A stretch of 64,000 nucleotides of DNA from Pseudomonadota bacterium (GTDB lineage Bacteria > Pseudomonadota > Gammaproteobacteria > Burkholderiales > Burkholderiaceae_C): contig JAJZWA010000001.1 in assembly GCA_021846965.1 (NCBI GenBank), positions 62,001 to 126,000 of the forward strand. Reading direction: 5' to 3'. Positions 30,915 to 41,011 of the stretch are shown here, one piece after another (positions within the stretch are counted from its first letter, which is position 1; the number at the start of each line of letters is the position of its first letter). Below the pieces are notes generated by a model. The model ran no database searches and was not told the DNA's origin. It saw only the letters and a program-made list of their open reading frames with translations. A program made the position numbers and the translations under genes.

Positions 30915-32447
30915 TCATTGCTTCCAGGGAATGTGTCGCTGCACAAGGCGAATCGCAAGGGTCCTTACTCCATGGTCGGTCGCGAGAATCATCATTCCGT
31001 AGAGCAGGACTCCAGCAGCGATCTGCTCCCCAACGCGTACCCAGAGCAGCGGGGCATGGATCTCGCGCACCGCTAGGTACATCAAAGCGGAGAGCCCTCC
31101 GAAGTGGAGCAGCTCGCGCCAAGGCATCTGCAGGGTCACGCTTCCTCTTCCCAGGAAGCCTGTCATCAACGCATAGAGACACAGCCCACTCAGGGAGGCG
31201 AGCGCAGCCCCTTCGATCCCCATGGTCTTGGTCAGGAGTGTGGTCAGAGTCAGGTTCAGGGCCGTGGCGGCAAGAACCGTGTACATCACGACACGGGTCA
31301 TTTTCCTGATGTAGATGCCGGCGCTGAACATGGGTGATCCGCCCGCCAGCAGCATGCCGCTCACGATGTACACAAACAGCGGTGTACTCACGGAGTATTT
31401 ATCCGACGCCAGCAGGCGCAGGAGACCCGGAGCCACCGCCGCCATCCCGGCAACCACCGGCAGCGCGAGCATCAGGTAATAGCGAAGTGCCTGTTGCAGG
31501 AACTTCTCGGTCTTTTCCCGGCCCTGGGATTCCCAGATCCGCAGATACATCGGCACGACAGCCTGGGAGAACGAGCCCGTCAACACGCTTTGCAGATAGT
31601 CGCAGAAGTTGTAGGCCGCCAGATAGGAACCCAGCGCATGCGCCCCGAGCTCGAAATTGATGATGTAGCGTCCGCCCATGCTCAAGAGTAGGGTGGACAA
31701 CTCGCTGGCCAACAGGGGAAGGCCGAATCCGAGCATGGCCAGAAAGAGCCTGGACGAGAAGGCCGACGGCTGGAACACCTGCTTCCTGGCGTAGAGCAAT
31801 ATGACATAGGCCAGCGCCAGCGCCTCGCTCACCATCGTCGCGATGAAAAAGCCCCATAGCGATCGGGACACGACGAACAATACGGCCAGGATCAACGCCA
31901 GCCCGAGATACTTGCGGATGACCGTATACGCGCTGTAGAACGCACTGCGCTGCTCGGCGCGCAGCAGGTTCAACATCGCGCTGTCCATCACCCGCACCAG
32001 CACCAGGGGCGCCGCGGCGGCGATGAGGTACTTGATCCCTCCACCGCCCCACCATCGCGCAGGAAGGACGAGGAAGGTCAACGCGCTCAGCACGCTCGCC
32101 ACGGTTCCCACGGCCAGCATGCCGAACAGCACGGTGGAGAAGAAACTTCGCCGATCGCCGTCGCGCTTACCGCTTTCGATCTCCGCGTAGAAACGTACGA
32201 CGGATTGCTGCAGACCGAGCTTTCCCACGCCGACCAGGAATCCCAGGGTTGCGTTCACCAATCCCAGCATGCCGTATTCGGCCACCGAGAAGGTGCGCGT
32301 GAAGATCGGAAAGGAAATCATGCTCGCCGCCGTGATGAGCAGCGTGCCGGCGGAGTAGTTCGACGTATGTCGAAGCAGTCGCCTCAAGGCCCCCGGCTGC
32401 TCCCTAGAATGCTGGCGCGGCGGCACGTCGTCCGCTGGTGCAGTCAT
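30915..32447 (-). CDS. Wzx-type lipid-linked oligosaccharide flippase (MOP superfamily)
   Basis: This 510-residue protein has about 12-14 hydrophobic helices. It starts HTSNYSAGTLLITAASMISFPIFTRTFSVAEYGMLGLVNA, the opening of the polysaccharide-synthesis MOP exporters. It should move the undecaprenyl-linked repeat unit to the periplasm. It is the last gene of the minus-strand polysaccharide run and overlaps the preceding glycosyltransferase stop by ATGA. Confidence 0.87.
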   Translation of the reverse strand: MTAPADDVPPRQHSREQPGALRRLLRHTSNYSAGTLLITAASMISFPIFTRTFSVAEYGMLGLVNATLGFLVGVGKLGLQQSVVRFYAEIESGKRDGDRRSFFSTVLFGMLAVGTVASVLSALTFLVLPARWWGGGGIKYLIAAAAPLVLVRVMDSAMLNLLRAEQRSAFYSAYTVIRKYLGLALILAVLFVVSRSLWGFFIATMVSEALALAYVILLYARKQVFQPSAFSSRLFLAMLGFGLPLLASELSTLLLSMGGRYIINFELGAHALGSYLAAYNFCDYLQSVLTGSFSQAVVPMYLRIWESQGREKTEKFLQQALRYYLMLALPVVAGMAAVAPGLLRLLASDKYSVSTPLFVYIVSGMLLAGGSPMFSAGIYIRKMTRVVMYTVLAATALNLTLTTLLTKTMGIEGAALASLSGLCLYALMTGFLGRGSVTLQMPWRELLHFGGLSALMYLAVREIHAPLLWVRVGEQIAAGVLLYGMMILATDHGVRTLAIRLVQRHIPWKQ

Positions 32448-33583
32448 GTGCCGCGCCTCCGATAGATCTTCAGCAGCGAGGCGACAACCTGGTCCGTGGC
32501 GAAGCCGTGCCTTACGTCCTCGGCGGCCGCCTGCCCAAGGCGCTCACGCAGCGCGGGGTCGTCGAGAAGGCACTGCAGTGCGGCGGCCAGGGCCTGGACA
32601 TCGCCCGGCGGCACCAACAGACCGGAGCGGCCGTGATCGATGACATCCTCGTTGCCGCTCACGCGCGTCGCGACCACCGGCAGGTGCGCGGCCATGGCCT
32701 CCAGCACGGCGTTCGGCAGACCTTCCTGAAGGGAGGGCTGCACATAGATGCTGGCCTTTCGAAGCTCCGGCGCCACGTCGGAAAGCATGCCCGGGAACTC
32801 CACCGAATCGCTGATGCCGAGTTCCGCCGCCAGGCGTCGCAAGGCCGCCGTCTCCGGTCCGTCGCCGACGAGGACCAGGCGGGCGTCGACGGGGCGCGCC
32901 AGCTCGGCCCACGCGCGCAGCAACACGTCCAGCGCCTTCACCGGCGCGTGACGTCCGACGAACACCACGCGCAGCGCGCTCTGCGGTTCCTGCCGCACGG
33001 CGCCGAATCGGTCGCAGTCGACCGCGTTCGGAACCAGGAACAGACGATCGGACGGATACCCGGCCTCACGCAGCATGTGCAAGGTATGCCGGCTGATGCA
33101 CTGGAATGCCTCCAACCTGCGGGCGCCGGCATTGAGGATGCGATGCTTCACGCGTCCCCGCAGTTCGGGGTCGAGGACTCCGCCCTGGAATTCCGCGGCG
33201 CCGGACACCTTCACCGTGACCGGCACGCGCAGCCATGGCTTGAGCCATCCGATCGCGCCGGCAAGGTTGTGCATCATGTGCACGTGGATGACGTCGATGT
33301 CGCCCTTGTTTCGCCACAGCCACAGTGCCAGGCGGAGATTCAGGACCACCGCGCCAAGTCCCTTGATCCGCGGGTACGAAAGCCGCGTGACGTCGACGCC
33401 GTCGATTCGCTCGCACAAGGATTGCGAGTCGTCGACCCGGGGAGCCAGGATGCGTACCGAATGCCCGGCCCGGCTCAGTTCCCTGGCCAGGAGTCGCGCT
33501 TGCATCTCGGCCCCGCCCGTCGCCGGATACCTTCCGTCGACGATGAAAAGAACTCGGACCGGAGGCGCATCCATGGCGTGCAT
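32444..33583 (-). CDS. Family 4 glycosyltransferase
   Basis: This 379-residue GT-B retaining transferase has a Rossmann start VRVLFIVDGRYPATGGAEMQARLLARELSRAGH. The donor site is VVFVGRHAPVKALDVLLRAW and the conserved glutamate region is PSLQEGLPNAVLEAMAAHLPVVAT. It probably acts on the inner membrane face on lipid-linked sugar. The start is uncertain (33574, 33583 or 33604); the N-terminal Rossmann strand begins soon after 33583. Donor sugar unknown. Confidence 0.88.
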   Translation of the reverse strand: MHAMDAPPVRVLFIVDGRYPATGGAEMQARLLARELSRAGHSVRILAPRVDDSQSLCERIDGVDVTRLSYPRIKGLGAVVLNLRLALWLWRNKGDIDVIHVHMMHNLAGAIGWLKPWLRVPVTVKVSGAAEFQGGVLDPELRGRVKHRILNAGARRLEAFQCISRHTLHMLREAGYPSDRLFLVPNAVDCDRFGAVRQEPQSALRVVFVGRHAPVKALDVLLRAWAELARPVDARLVLVGDGPETAALRRLAAELGISDSVEFPGMLSDVAPELRKASIYVQPSLQEGLPNAVLEAMAAHLPVVATRVSGNEDVIDHGRSGLLVPPGDVQALAAALQCLLDDPALRERLGQAAAEDVRHGFATDQVVASLLKIYRRRGT

Positions 33584-33677
33584 CGATTCGGAAGAATGGG
33601 GCATTTGCGCAACGAGAAGCCTGAACAATGGCGAACGGCGCGCGGGCGGCTCCGGTCGGTGCGCGCTCGCGAACGGA

Positions 33678-34436
33678 CTAGTTCGGCGTACGCCGCCAGC
33701 GATAATAGAGATCGCCCAGATACTCATGCACCACGAGTGCGGTCTTGTGCATCGCATCCAGGCTGGGCATCAGCATCTCCCAGGGAGATTCGCGCACAGC
33801 CTGGAAATCGACTGGAAGCGCGCAGACCTTGACTCCGCTGATGCGGAAACTGAGCATCGCCCGCGGCATATGGTAGGCGGACGTCACCAGATACAACGGC
33901 CCGCTCACGTGCCCTGCCTGGAGCAGGCGCCGCAGGGTGTATGCGCTTTCGAGGGTGGTATGAGAGTCACGATCCGTCAGGATGCGTGACGCGGGGAATC
34001 CGAGGCGCAAGGCCAGCTCACGCATCAGGTCCGCCTCCTTCCAATGCGTACCCGCACCGCCCGACAACACGAGCATGCTGTCCGGCACCTGCACCGCGAG
34101 GTGCTCGGCGCCGATCAGCCGACGCAGACTATCGGCGCTGAGCTGCACGACGTGCGGCACTGGCGACTCGCTGTCACGGATTCCGCCCGCCAGGACGATG
34201 AACACGCTGCCTCGCGGGGGCTTCCCGCATCGGGCCTGCAACGCGCGCGCTCGCTGTTCGAGGTGCCCGAGAGCGAGGTTTGCAGTGTACGGAAGACTTG
34301 CACCTCCGAACAGCGTCAGCGCAGCCAGGCTGGCCGCACGCACGCGCCCCGGGACGCCTCGCACGAGACTCAGCGCCGCGGCCGCGAGGATCAGGCATCC
34401 AAGCGCGAACCAGGGTGTCAGGAGACTATCGGGCAT
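33678..34436 (-). CDS. YdcF/ElyC/SanA-like DUF218 protein
   Basis: This 252-residue protein has two N-terminal hydrophobic segments. A DUF218 domain follows, with VFIVLAGGIRDSE, SMLVLSGGAGTHWKEADLM and LVTSAYHMPRAMLSF, the strands and loops of the fold. Related proteins affect envelope and lipid-carrier-linked polymers, but the reaction is unresolved. It sits in the gap between two glycosyltransferase genes of the polysaccharide run, 27 bases after the previous stop. Confidence 0.8.
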   Translation of the reverse strand: MPDSLLTPWFALGCLILAAAALSLVRGVPGRVRAASLAALTLFGGASLPYTANLALGHLEQRARALQARCGKPPRGSVFIVLAGGIRDSESPVPHVVQLSADSLRRLIGAEHLAVQVPDSMLVLSGGAGTHWKEADLMRELALRLGFPASRILTDRDSHTTLESAYTLRRLLQAGHVSGPLYLVTSAYHMPRAMLSFRISGVKVCALPVDFQAVRESPWEMLMPSLDAMHKTALVVHEYLGDLYYRWRRTPN

Positions 34437-34463
34437 GGTGGTTCCGTGCTCCCGAACCGGCGT

Positions 34464-35603
34464 TCACGCGGTCTGCCCCTCAGCCCATCGTCGGTAGACG
34501 CGCTCGTCCCCGTCGACCCATGCGTCGCACGAAAACAGGCGTACTGCGCGCTCCCGGCCCGCCCGCCCCATCATCTGTCGCTCCTCCGGCTGCGCCAGGC
34601 GCAGCATCTTGTATGCCAGGTCGTCCGCATTGCCGGATTCGAACAACAGCCCCGTCACGTTCTCGTCAACCACTTCGGGGCACCCTCCGATGCGCGGCGC
34701 GATGACTGCGCGGGAGGCCGCCATCGCCTCGCGGGCGGAAAGAGGAAACGACTCCCGTGACGACGCGAGCACGAACACGTCCAGCAACGCCAGGTGCGAC
34801 GCGATGTCGCGCTGCATGCCCGTGAGCACCACCTTGTCCTGCAGGCCCAACGTCCGGATCTGCTCCTCGATCGCCGACAACAGTGGACCGTCGCCGATGA
34901 TCAGCAGGCGCGCATGGGGATGTACGGCGCTGACCTTGGCAAAGGCACGGACCAGCAGCCCGTGTTCCTTTTCCTCCGAGAGCCTGGCGACGATGCCGTA
35001 CACCAGGTGCTTCTGTCCGTCGATGCCGTAGCGTGCGGCGAATTCTGCAGGGTTCGACGGGTTCGCAAGACGTTCCGTATCGATGCCGCTGTGGATCACC
35101 TCGCTGCGCCCCGGCGGCAAGCCGGAGGCCAGCACACGATTGCGCTCGTAATGCGACTCGAAGATCACGTGGTCGGAGCAGCGCCGCAGGATCCGCCCGG
35201 CCCAGCGGAAATTGCGCGGGTTGTGGATGTTGTGAATGGTCGTGACGATCGGCACCCGCCTGCCGGTCACGCGGGAGCGATAAGGCGAAGGCAGCAACCT
35301 GAGTGCGGCGTAGGCGGCGATCGACGAACGTAACGATTGCGGGGCCACCAGATCCACCGCCTGCTCCGAAACCAGGGCGCGAAGCCGCCCGGCCGCCCGA
35401 GCCAGCAGGCGCGGGTCGCGGAACCGGAAGTCCAGGTCGAAGAACTCGGCGCCACGCGCAAGAAGCTCCGGCAACAGCACACCCTGCGTCGTGGCCACGA
35501 GCACACGATGGCCGTGGCGCCGCAGCCCGGCGCTCAGAACCAACAGGTCCGACTGCACGCCGCCGATCCCGAAGGGCTCCGTCATCAGATAAAGAATGTT
35601 CAT
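34464..35603 (-). CDS. Family 4 glycosyltransferase
   Basis: This 379-residue GT-B transferase begins MNILYLMTEPFGIGGVQSDLLVLSAGLRRHGH. YGIVARLSEEKEHGLLVRAF is the donor-site strand and loop, and ASSRESFPLSAREAMAASRAVIA carries the conserved glutamate region. It overlaps the preceding deacetylase stop by ATGA. Substrates unknown; the role in repeat-unit assembly comes from context. Confidence 0.88.
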   Translation of the reverse strand: MNILYLMTEPFGIGGVQSDLLVLSAGLRRHGHRVLVATTQGVLLPELLARGAEFFDLDFRFRDPRLLARAAGRLRALVSEQAVDLVAPQSLRSSIAAYAALRLLPSPYRSRVTGRRVPIVTTIHNIHNPRNFRWAGRILRRCSDHVIFESHYERNRVLASGLPPGRSEVIHSGIDTERLANPSNPAEFAARYGIDGQKHLVYGIVARLSEEKEHGLLVRAFAKVSAVHPHARLLIIGDGPLLSAIEEQIRTLGLQDKVVLTGMQRDIASHLALLDVFVLASSRESFPLSAREAMAASRAVIAPRIGGCPEVVDENVTGLLFESGNADDLAYKMLRLAQPEERQMMGRAGRERAVRLFSCDAWVDGDERVYRRWAEGQTA

Positions 35604-36454
35604 GGTCGAGTCCCGCCTCGTTGCCCCGCGGACAGCCGGGCGAATCGCCTTTGCCTGCGCACGTGCAGCAGCGCGTGCATCGGATCGAACGCCCCGTCGA
35701 GCTTCAGGGCAAATGCACGCTCATCATCGCGCGCCGTGACCTCGGTGCGTCGTATGGCCCAGCGGTCGAAACCCGGGCGATTCCGGCCCGGCGCCACGCT
35801 GACGGCCGCATCGTAGCCGGCGGCCGCCACGAGCTCGCGCTCGCGCTGCCCCATGTCGCCGCTCGGATAGCAGAAGAAACGGACAGGCTTTCCCAGCTCC
35901 TGGGCGATTCGATCACGGCTGAGCTGCACCTCCTTGCGCGCCTGCTCGTCCGATAGCCGCTGCAGATACGGATGACTCAGCGTGTGCGAGCCGATCTCGA
36001 ACCCGGGAACGTCGGCCAGGCGCCTCAACTGCTGCCAGTTCAAGTGAACCTGCCCGCCGCCGGTTGCCGCGTGGGCATAGCGGGGGTGCACGGTCCGCTG
36101 ATCGCAGAAGTCGGCGGTAACGAACACGGTCGCGGGCACCCCATGGCGCTGCAGGATCGGCGCCGCCTCCTCCAGGTTGTCGAGGTAGCCATCGTCGAAC
36201 GTCACAGCGACCAGCGGTTCACGCAGCGCCCCGGCGCGAAGCGCCCGCAAACCATCGGCCAGGGATACGACACGCCGCCGGCGGGTCAGCACGGCGAGTT
36301 GCTGCGCGAAGCGCTCGGGCGGCACCACGAGTTGGTCGTAGTGCGGCAGCGTGGTGATGCGGTGGTACATCAGCACGCGCAATCCGGCCAGGGCGCGCTC
36401 GGCCGGGGCGGTCAGCGGACGTGCGGCGCAGGCCAGTATCGTTCGAATATCCAT
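35600..36454 (-). CDS. Polysaccharide deacetylase-family protein
   Basis: This 284-residue CE4/NodB protein has LVAVTFDDGYLDN as the first metal-site strand and GSHTLSHPYLQRL as the histidine motif. RFFCYPSGDMGQRER follows. VLMYHRITT near residue 28 is typical of the family. The ATG at 36454 is chosen; the longer frame to 36790 is another gene read out of frame. A second protein of this type is encoded 2.6 kb upstream, so the polymer may be N-deacetylated or the proteins may act on different sites. Confidence 0.85.
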   Translation of the reverse strand: MDIRTILACAARPLTAPAERALAGLRVLMYHRITTLPHYDQLVVPPERFAQQLAVLTRRRRVVSLADGLRALRAGALREPLVAVTFDDGYLDNLEEAAPILQRHGVPATVFVTADFCDQRTVHPRYAHAATGGGQVHLNWQQLRRLADVPGFEIGSHTLSHPYLQRLSDEQARKEVQLSRDRIAQELGKPVRFFCYPSGDMGQRERELVAAAGYDAAVSVAPGRNRPGFDRWAIRRTEVTARDDERAFALKLDGAFDPMHALLHVRRQRRFARLSAGQRGGTRP

Positions 36455-36480
36455 GGGTCCTTGTCCATTTCGCTTGCGGG

Positions 36481-37611
36481 CTAGGCGGACGGCTCGGCGG
36501 CATCCAGCCCGGCCGCGCGGGCATGCAGGCGGTTGTAGGCCGCTGCCGTACGCTCCACGTCGAAGCGGGCGATGACCTGTTCGCGGGCTCTGTGTCCAAG
36601 CCGCGTCCTCAAGCCGGGATCGTTCGCCAGGGTCAGGATGGCTTCGCGAAGCGCTTGCGCGTTGCCCGGCTCGACCAGCCAGCCGTTCTCGCCATGCTGC
36701 ACGACCCCCGGGATGCTTCCCACGCTGGAACACAGCACCGCTCGCCCGCTCGCCATCGCTTCGAGAAGCGCGATCGGAAGCCCCTCCCACAAGGAGGGCA
36801 TGACAAACACATCCAGGGCGGCCACGAGCCGTGGAACGTCCGTACGCGACCCCGTGAAGGTCACGACCTCTTCCAATCCGAGTTGCTCGACACGACTGCG
36901 CAGGCGCTGTTCCAGTTCACCCACGCCGATCACGAGACAAGCGACTGCGCGCCGCTGCGTTTCCGACATGCTCGCCAGGCACTCCAGCAGGACCTCATGC
37001 CCCTTCTGAACATGTAGTCTTCCGACCATTCCGAGCACGACCCGCCCGGCCTGCACGCCGAACTCCTCGCGCACACCTTCGCCCTGCGCCCCTTGAAAGC
37101 GCTGCAGGTCAATGCCGTTGGGAATGGAAAGGATGCGCTGCGCCGGAACCCCCTGCGACTCCAGCGCCGCGGCGATCTCGTCGCCGCAACCGATCACGCG
37201 GTCGCTGAGTCGCGCGAGCACGCGGTTCGCGAGCTCGCGCAGGCGTCCCGGCGGCCCGACGCTGTTATGAACGGTCGAGAACACGGCGGCAACACCGGCC
37301 AGGCGGGCCGCGAGTCGGCCATAGCTGTCCGCCGTGAACAGGTGGGTATGCACGACCGTCGCGCGTTCACGGCGCAACCATCGCACCAGGCGCCACAGCA
37401 TGCGCGGATCCACGGCGCCCCTGCGCCCGAAAATGACCACGGGCACGCCCGCGCGCTCGAACTCCTCCACCAACGGGCCGCCACGAACGAGACAAAGCAC
37501 CGAGTAGCGCATGCGCGCATCGCGCCGCCGCACGAGATCGAGCAGAAGAACCTCCGCACCATCGCGAGGCAGCTCGTCGATGATGTGCACCACATGGGCC
37601 CTGTCAGACAC
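36481..37611 (-). CDS. Family 4 glycosyltransferase
   Basis: This 376-residue GT-B transferase has VVHIIDELPRDGAEVLLLDLV at the N-terminus, LGMVGRLHVQKGHEVLLECL as the donor-site strand, and PSLWEGLPIALLEAMASGRAVL as the conserved glutamate loop. The stop codon of the polymerase gene lies within its first codons (8-base overlap), so it is coupled to that gene. Substrates unknown. Confidence 0.88.
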   Translation of the reverse strand: MSDRAHVVHIIDELPRDGAEVLLLDLVRRRDARMRYSVLCLVRGGPLVEEFERAGVPVVIFGRRGAVDPRMLWRLVRWLRRERATVVHTHLFTADSYGRLAARLAGVAAVFSTVHNSVGPPGRLRELANRVLARLSDRVIGCGDEIAAALESQGVPAQRILSIPNGIDLQRFQGAQGEGVREEFGVQAGRVVLGMVGRLHVQKGHEVLLECLASMSETQRRAVACLVIGVGELEQRLRSRVEQLGLEEVVTFTGSRTDVPRLVAALDVFVMPSLWEGLPIALLEAMASGRAVLCSSVGSIPGVVQHGENGWLVEPGNAQALREAILTLANDPGLRTRLGHRAREQVIARFDVERTAAAYNRLHARAAGLDAAEPSA

Positions 37612-39103
37612 GGCGCGCCCCCTTGCCGCCCAGCCGGGCGGAGGCCGGGCCGACCGCCTTCGGAGCCCCGGCTTTCAGGCCCTTGCCCTGCATCGACGGC
37701 AGACGCGCGATGATGGCCATGTACAACCAGATGAAGCTGTCCACCGCCGTGTCGATCACGTGGGTTCCGAACATGTTCACGCCCACGAGTCCGGCGACCA
37801 GCCCGACCGCGCCTAAGCCGATGATCCGGTCGATGTCCGGACGCGACGCATCGCGGCTGATACGCCAGGCTCTCCACAGCAAGGCGATCAACAGGGACAC
37901 GAACGCAAGAAGTCCGGGAATACCCATGTTGGATGCCGCGTAGAGGAACATGTTCTGATTGTCTGTGGCCTCCACATACTCGGTTTCATATTGCCGTGAG
38001 AGCCGGGGATACTGATCGAACCCCACGCCAAGCAAAGGATGCTGCTCGGTCATCGCGATCGCGGCATCCCAGAGAATGAACCGTGAGGCGGCGCTCTTGT
38101 CGATCTCCGAACCCGCCGCGCGGTCGTGAAAGGTCTGGTCGATCCGGGCTCGCATCGACCCGGGGATGAGCTGCGGAACCGTGAGGTAGACCGCGGTCAG
38201 CGCAGCCATCATCAGGACGATATAACGAAGCCCCCTCGCGGCGGCCATGGCGAAGATTTCCATCGCGAAGGCCAGATAGCCGCCCCTCGAGAACGCACCC
38301 AGCAATACGCGAACACCGATGCCCAGCAGTGGAATCACGCGCAGGATGCGCAATCTCGGAAAATAGTACGCAGCGTAGGCCAGAAGCGGGGATATGCAGT
38401 AGACGATCTGGGCCGCGTAATCGTTCGGTTGCCCGACCGGACCCAGCAGACGGGACTTGTCGATGCTGTCGATGAAGCGGGTTCCGAACCACTCATGAAA
38501 TCCATACAGAAAAACGAGCGAGGCCGACACCATCATGTAGATGAAGAGTCGCCGCGCCATGTTCTCGTCCCGGATCAGATTGACGAACAGATAGAACACG
38601 ATGAATTGATCGAGAAACCCTCTCAACGTCTCGAGGTAATCCCAGAGGAAGGAATTCACCCCGATGTCGCTGATCGCGGTGATGACCGATACGAAAGTCA
38701 GAAAGACCCATACCGCGACCAGCCGTGTGAAAGCGTAGCGACCGAACATCGGCTCCTTGCGCCGTGCGGCCCCCCAGACCCACATCCCGACCAGTACCAG
38801 TTCGAGGATGTTGGTTCCGTTCAGACCCGGTGCCAGGCGCGCCGCATAGAGACGGGCCAACGGCATGTACACGATGGTCAGCGCCAGCAGGACCTCGGGG
38901 CTCTTGCGCAACCGGGGAAGCATCACCAGGCCCAGCACGGCGACGAAGCCATACAGGCCGATGCGACCAGGCGACAGCGAGAACGCGAAAAGCGCCCCTG
39001 CGAACACGGCCGGCAGCGCCAGCACCTTCAGGGTGTCGCGCAAAGGGGCTCCCCCCCAGGATGCCGCCGACACCTCGACGGACTTGTGCGAAGGCCTAGC
39101 CAC
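37604..39103 (-). CDS. O-antigen ligase/Wzy-type polymerase
   Basis: This 499-residue protein has about 11-12 hydrophobic segments. The large periplasmic loop and Wzy_C-type region are seen as HPLLGVGFDQYPRLSRQYE, then ATDNQNMFLYAASNMGIPGLLAF. It would polymerise the repeat unit in the periplasm or ligate it to an acceptor. Sequence alone does not tell polymerase from ligase. It overlaps the preceding deacetylase gene by 8 bases. Confidence 0.85.
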   Translation of the reverse strand: MARPSHKSVEVSAASWGGAPLRDTLKVLALPAVFAGALFAFSLSPGRIGLYGFVAVLGLVMLPRLRKSPEVLLALTIVYMPLARLYAARLAPGLNGTNILELVLVGMWVWGAARRKEPMFGRYAFTRLVAVWVFLTFVSVITAISDIGVNSFLWDYLETLRGFLDQFIVFYLFVNLIRDENMARRLFIYMMVSASLVFLYGFHEWFGTRFIDSIDKSRLLGPVGQPNDYAAQIVYCISPLLAYAAYYFPRLRILRVIPLLGIGVRVLLGAFSRGGYLAFAMEIFAMAAARGLRYIVLMMAALTAVYLTVPQLIPGSMRARIDQTFHDRAAGSEIDKSAASRFILWDAAIAMTEQHPLLGVGFDQYPRLSRQYETEYVEATDNQNMFLYAASNMGIPGLLAFVSLLIALLWRAWRISRDASRPDIDRIIGLGAVGLVAGLVGVNMFGTHVIDTAVDSFIWLYMAIIARLPSMQGKGLKAGAPKAVGPASARLGGKGARRV

Positions 39104-39881
39104 GGAAATGCCGATAGATCTGGTGATACCGCTCGTCGCCGACCACGTGACGAAGCGAGTCCTTCGCCCAGGCCGACAACCGCGGCATGAGCATGGCGCT
39201 CGACGACGCGCGTGCGTACGCGAGAAATTGCCGCTCGCTCAGGCCCGGCCGGATGGCGATTCGCGGCAGCACATCGAGCGGCAAATCCCGGCTGGCCGCG
39301 ATGGTACCGAAGCGAGACCCGAACAGAGTCCGATAGCCGGCGTCGCGTGCCCGGTGCTCGGCTCGCCGATCGAAGCGCCCGCCCGGGAAGGACATCTGGG
39401 TCGCGTCCACACCAGCACGTTCGCGCAGCAGGTCTCGCGCGCCCAGCAGCTCCGCGCGCAGCTGTGCGTCATCCAGGGTCGACAGGAACCGGTGCGTATG
39501 GCCGTGCGCGCCGACCAGCATGCCGCGCTCGGCCAGGTTTCGCACCTGCGCCCATGTGCAGTAGCCCCTGCGCCGCGCCACGAAGTCCGTGGTGATGAAA
39601 AAAGCCGCCTTCATGGACTGCCGCTCCAGCAAGGGCAAGGCCAGTTCCGCGTTGCTCGCATGCCCGTCGTCGAAGGTGATCAGCACCCCTGGGGTAGGTC
39701 GGGAGCCCGGACGGAGCGTGGTGGGGTCCACCACCGGAATCGCCGCCTGCCGAAGCAGATCCAGTTGCGCTGAGAACTCCCGGGCGGTCAGCGCGTAGGA
39801 ACGCTCCTCGGGATCGATGTCGTCCAGCGCCGCGCTGTCGTGCACCAGCGCGTGATACATGAGTACCGTCAGGCCCTTCAA
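39096..39881 (-). CDS. Polysaccharide deacetylase-family protein
   Basis: This 261-residue CE4 protein has TVLMYHALVHD at the start, PGVLITFDDGHASNAELALPLL as the first metal-site strand and VGAHGHTHRFLS as the histidine motif. The late strand TQMSFPGGRFDRRAE is also typical. No signal peptide is visible, so the substrate may be a cytoplasmic lipid-linked sugar. It overlaps both neighbours by a few bases. Confidence 0.85.
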   Translation of the reverse strand: MKGLTVLMYHALVHDSAALDDIDPEERSYALTAREFSAQLDLLRQAAIPVVDPTTLRPGSRPTPGVLITFDDGHASNAELALPLLERQSMKAAFFITTDFVARRRGYCTWAQVRNLAERGMLVGAHGHTHRFLSTLDDAQLRAELLGARDLLRERAGVDATQMSFPGGRFDRRAEHRARDAGYRTLFGSRFGTIAASRDLPLDVLPRIAIRPGLSERQFLAYARASSSAMLMPRLSAWAKDSLRHVVGDERYHQIYRHFRG

Positions 39882-41011
39882 GACGTCTTCTCCCAGCGCC
39901 CGTCCGCGCGTCCCCGGACGAAACGCCCCAGCGCCAGCACCGCGGCCAGGTTCATTTCACTGAACACGTACGCAAAGCTCACGACACGAATCCTTCGCGC
40001 GGGCGACCAGACGGCTCCCGCCAGCGCCAGGGCGTAGAACAGCAACTGCGCCAGCAACGCCATGCGGATCAGCAGCCCGCCCGCGAACGCGCTGCACACC
40101 AGGCAGATCGCCAGCGCGTAGGGCACCAGCAGTCTCGACACCTTGTGGGAAAGGAACTGGAACCACACGGGGTTCTCCCAGGGCAGGAACAGCCAGGCAT
40201 TGGCCAGAAAGCTCTGAAAATTCCCGCTCAGGGTACGAATCTTGCGACGCCGTTCGAGACGCGGGTCTTCATGTAGCGTATCCCAGACCAGCGCGCCGGC
40301 GTCGAACAGCGACCGCTGCCCCTTGCGCACGATACGCATGGGCACCTCGAAATCGTCCAGGATCGTGCCCTCCCGCAAGGGCTCCCAATCCTCCCGGCGA
40401 ATCGCGTACAGCGCACCCGTGGCTCCTACCGTCGAGTACAGCCGGCTCTCGCAGGCCCGAAGCCATTTCTCGTAGCGCCAGTACAGCCCGATGCTCTGGC
40501 CCGTCGCCGTCTTGCCCGAGTGATGAATGAGCTCACCGCTCACCACCCCGACCCCCGGCTGGCACAGGCTGGAGACGATTCGGCGGACAGCGTCCGGCGC
40601 AAGGTCCTGGCGCACGTCGCAAAACACCACCACGTCGCCACCCACCTCGGCCATCGCACGGTTGAGTGCGTAGGCCTTGCCTCGCCGGGGCGCATAGCCG
40701 ATGGCCTGGACTCCGGGATGCGTCGAGGCCACCTGCTCCGTGCCGTCCGTGGATCCGTCGGACACCACCAGCACGCGCAAGCGGTCCCGCGGGTAATCGA
40801 GGTCGAAGACGTTTCGCAGTTTCGCGGGCAGGCGCGCGGCCTCGTTGTGCGCCGCGATCACCACCGTCACGCCGGGAAGTTCCCCTTCGTCCAGCAGCCG
40901 CCCCCGGACAGGGGCTCGCAAGCGCGCCAGCGCGCAGATCAGCAGGGGGTAGCCCAGGTAGGCATACAGGACCACGGCGACTCCGATCCAGAACCACAAT
41001 GCCGCCATCAT
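39878..41011 (-). CDS. Family 2 glycosyltransferase with membrane helices
   Basis: This 377-residue protein starts with a membrane helix (MMAALWFWIGVAVVLYAYLG). The GT-A domain has GVTVVIAAHNEAARLPAKLRNVF, LVVSDGSTDGTEQ and VVFCDVRQDLAPDAV, with three further hydrophobic segments at the C-terminus. LYWRYEKWLRACESRL carries the acceptor-site aromatic/charged pattern of processive-like GT2 enzymes. The start at 41011 overlaps the hydrolase stop (ATGA). It could be the sugar transferase of the repeat unit or act on the peptide/acyl product. Confidence 0.85.
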   Translation of the reverse strand: MMAALWFWIGVAVVLYAYLGYPLLICALARLRAPVRGRLLDEGELPGVTVVIAAHNEAARLPAKLRNVFDLDYPRDRLRVLVVSDGSTDGTEQVASTHPGVQAIGYAPRRGKAYALNRAMAEVGGDVVVFCDVRQDLAPDAVRRIVSSLCQPGVGVVSGELIHHSGKTATGQSIGLYWRYEKWLRACESRLYSTVGATGALYAIRREDWEPLREGTILDDFEVPMRIVRKGQRSLFDAGALVWDTLHEDPRLERRRKIRTLSGNFQSFLANAWLFLPWENPVWFQFLSHKVSRLLVPYALAICLVCSAFAGGLLIRMALLAQLLFYALALAGAVWSPARRIRVVSFAYVFSEMNLAAVLALGRFVRGRADGRWEKTS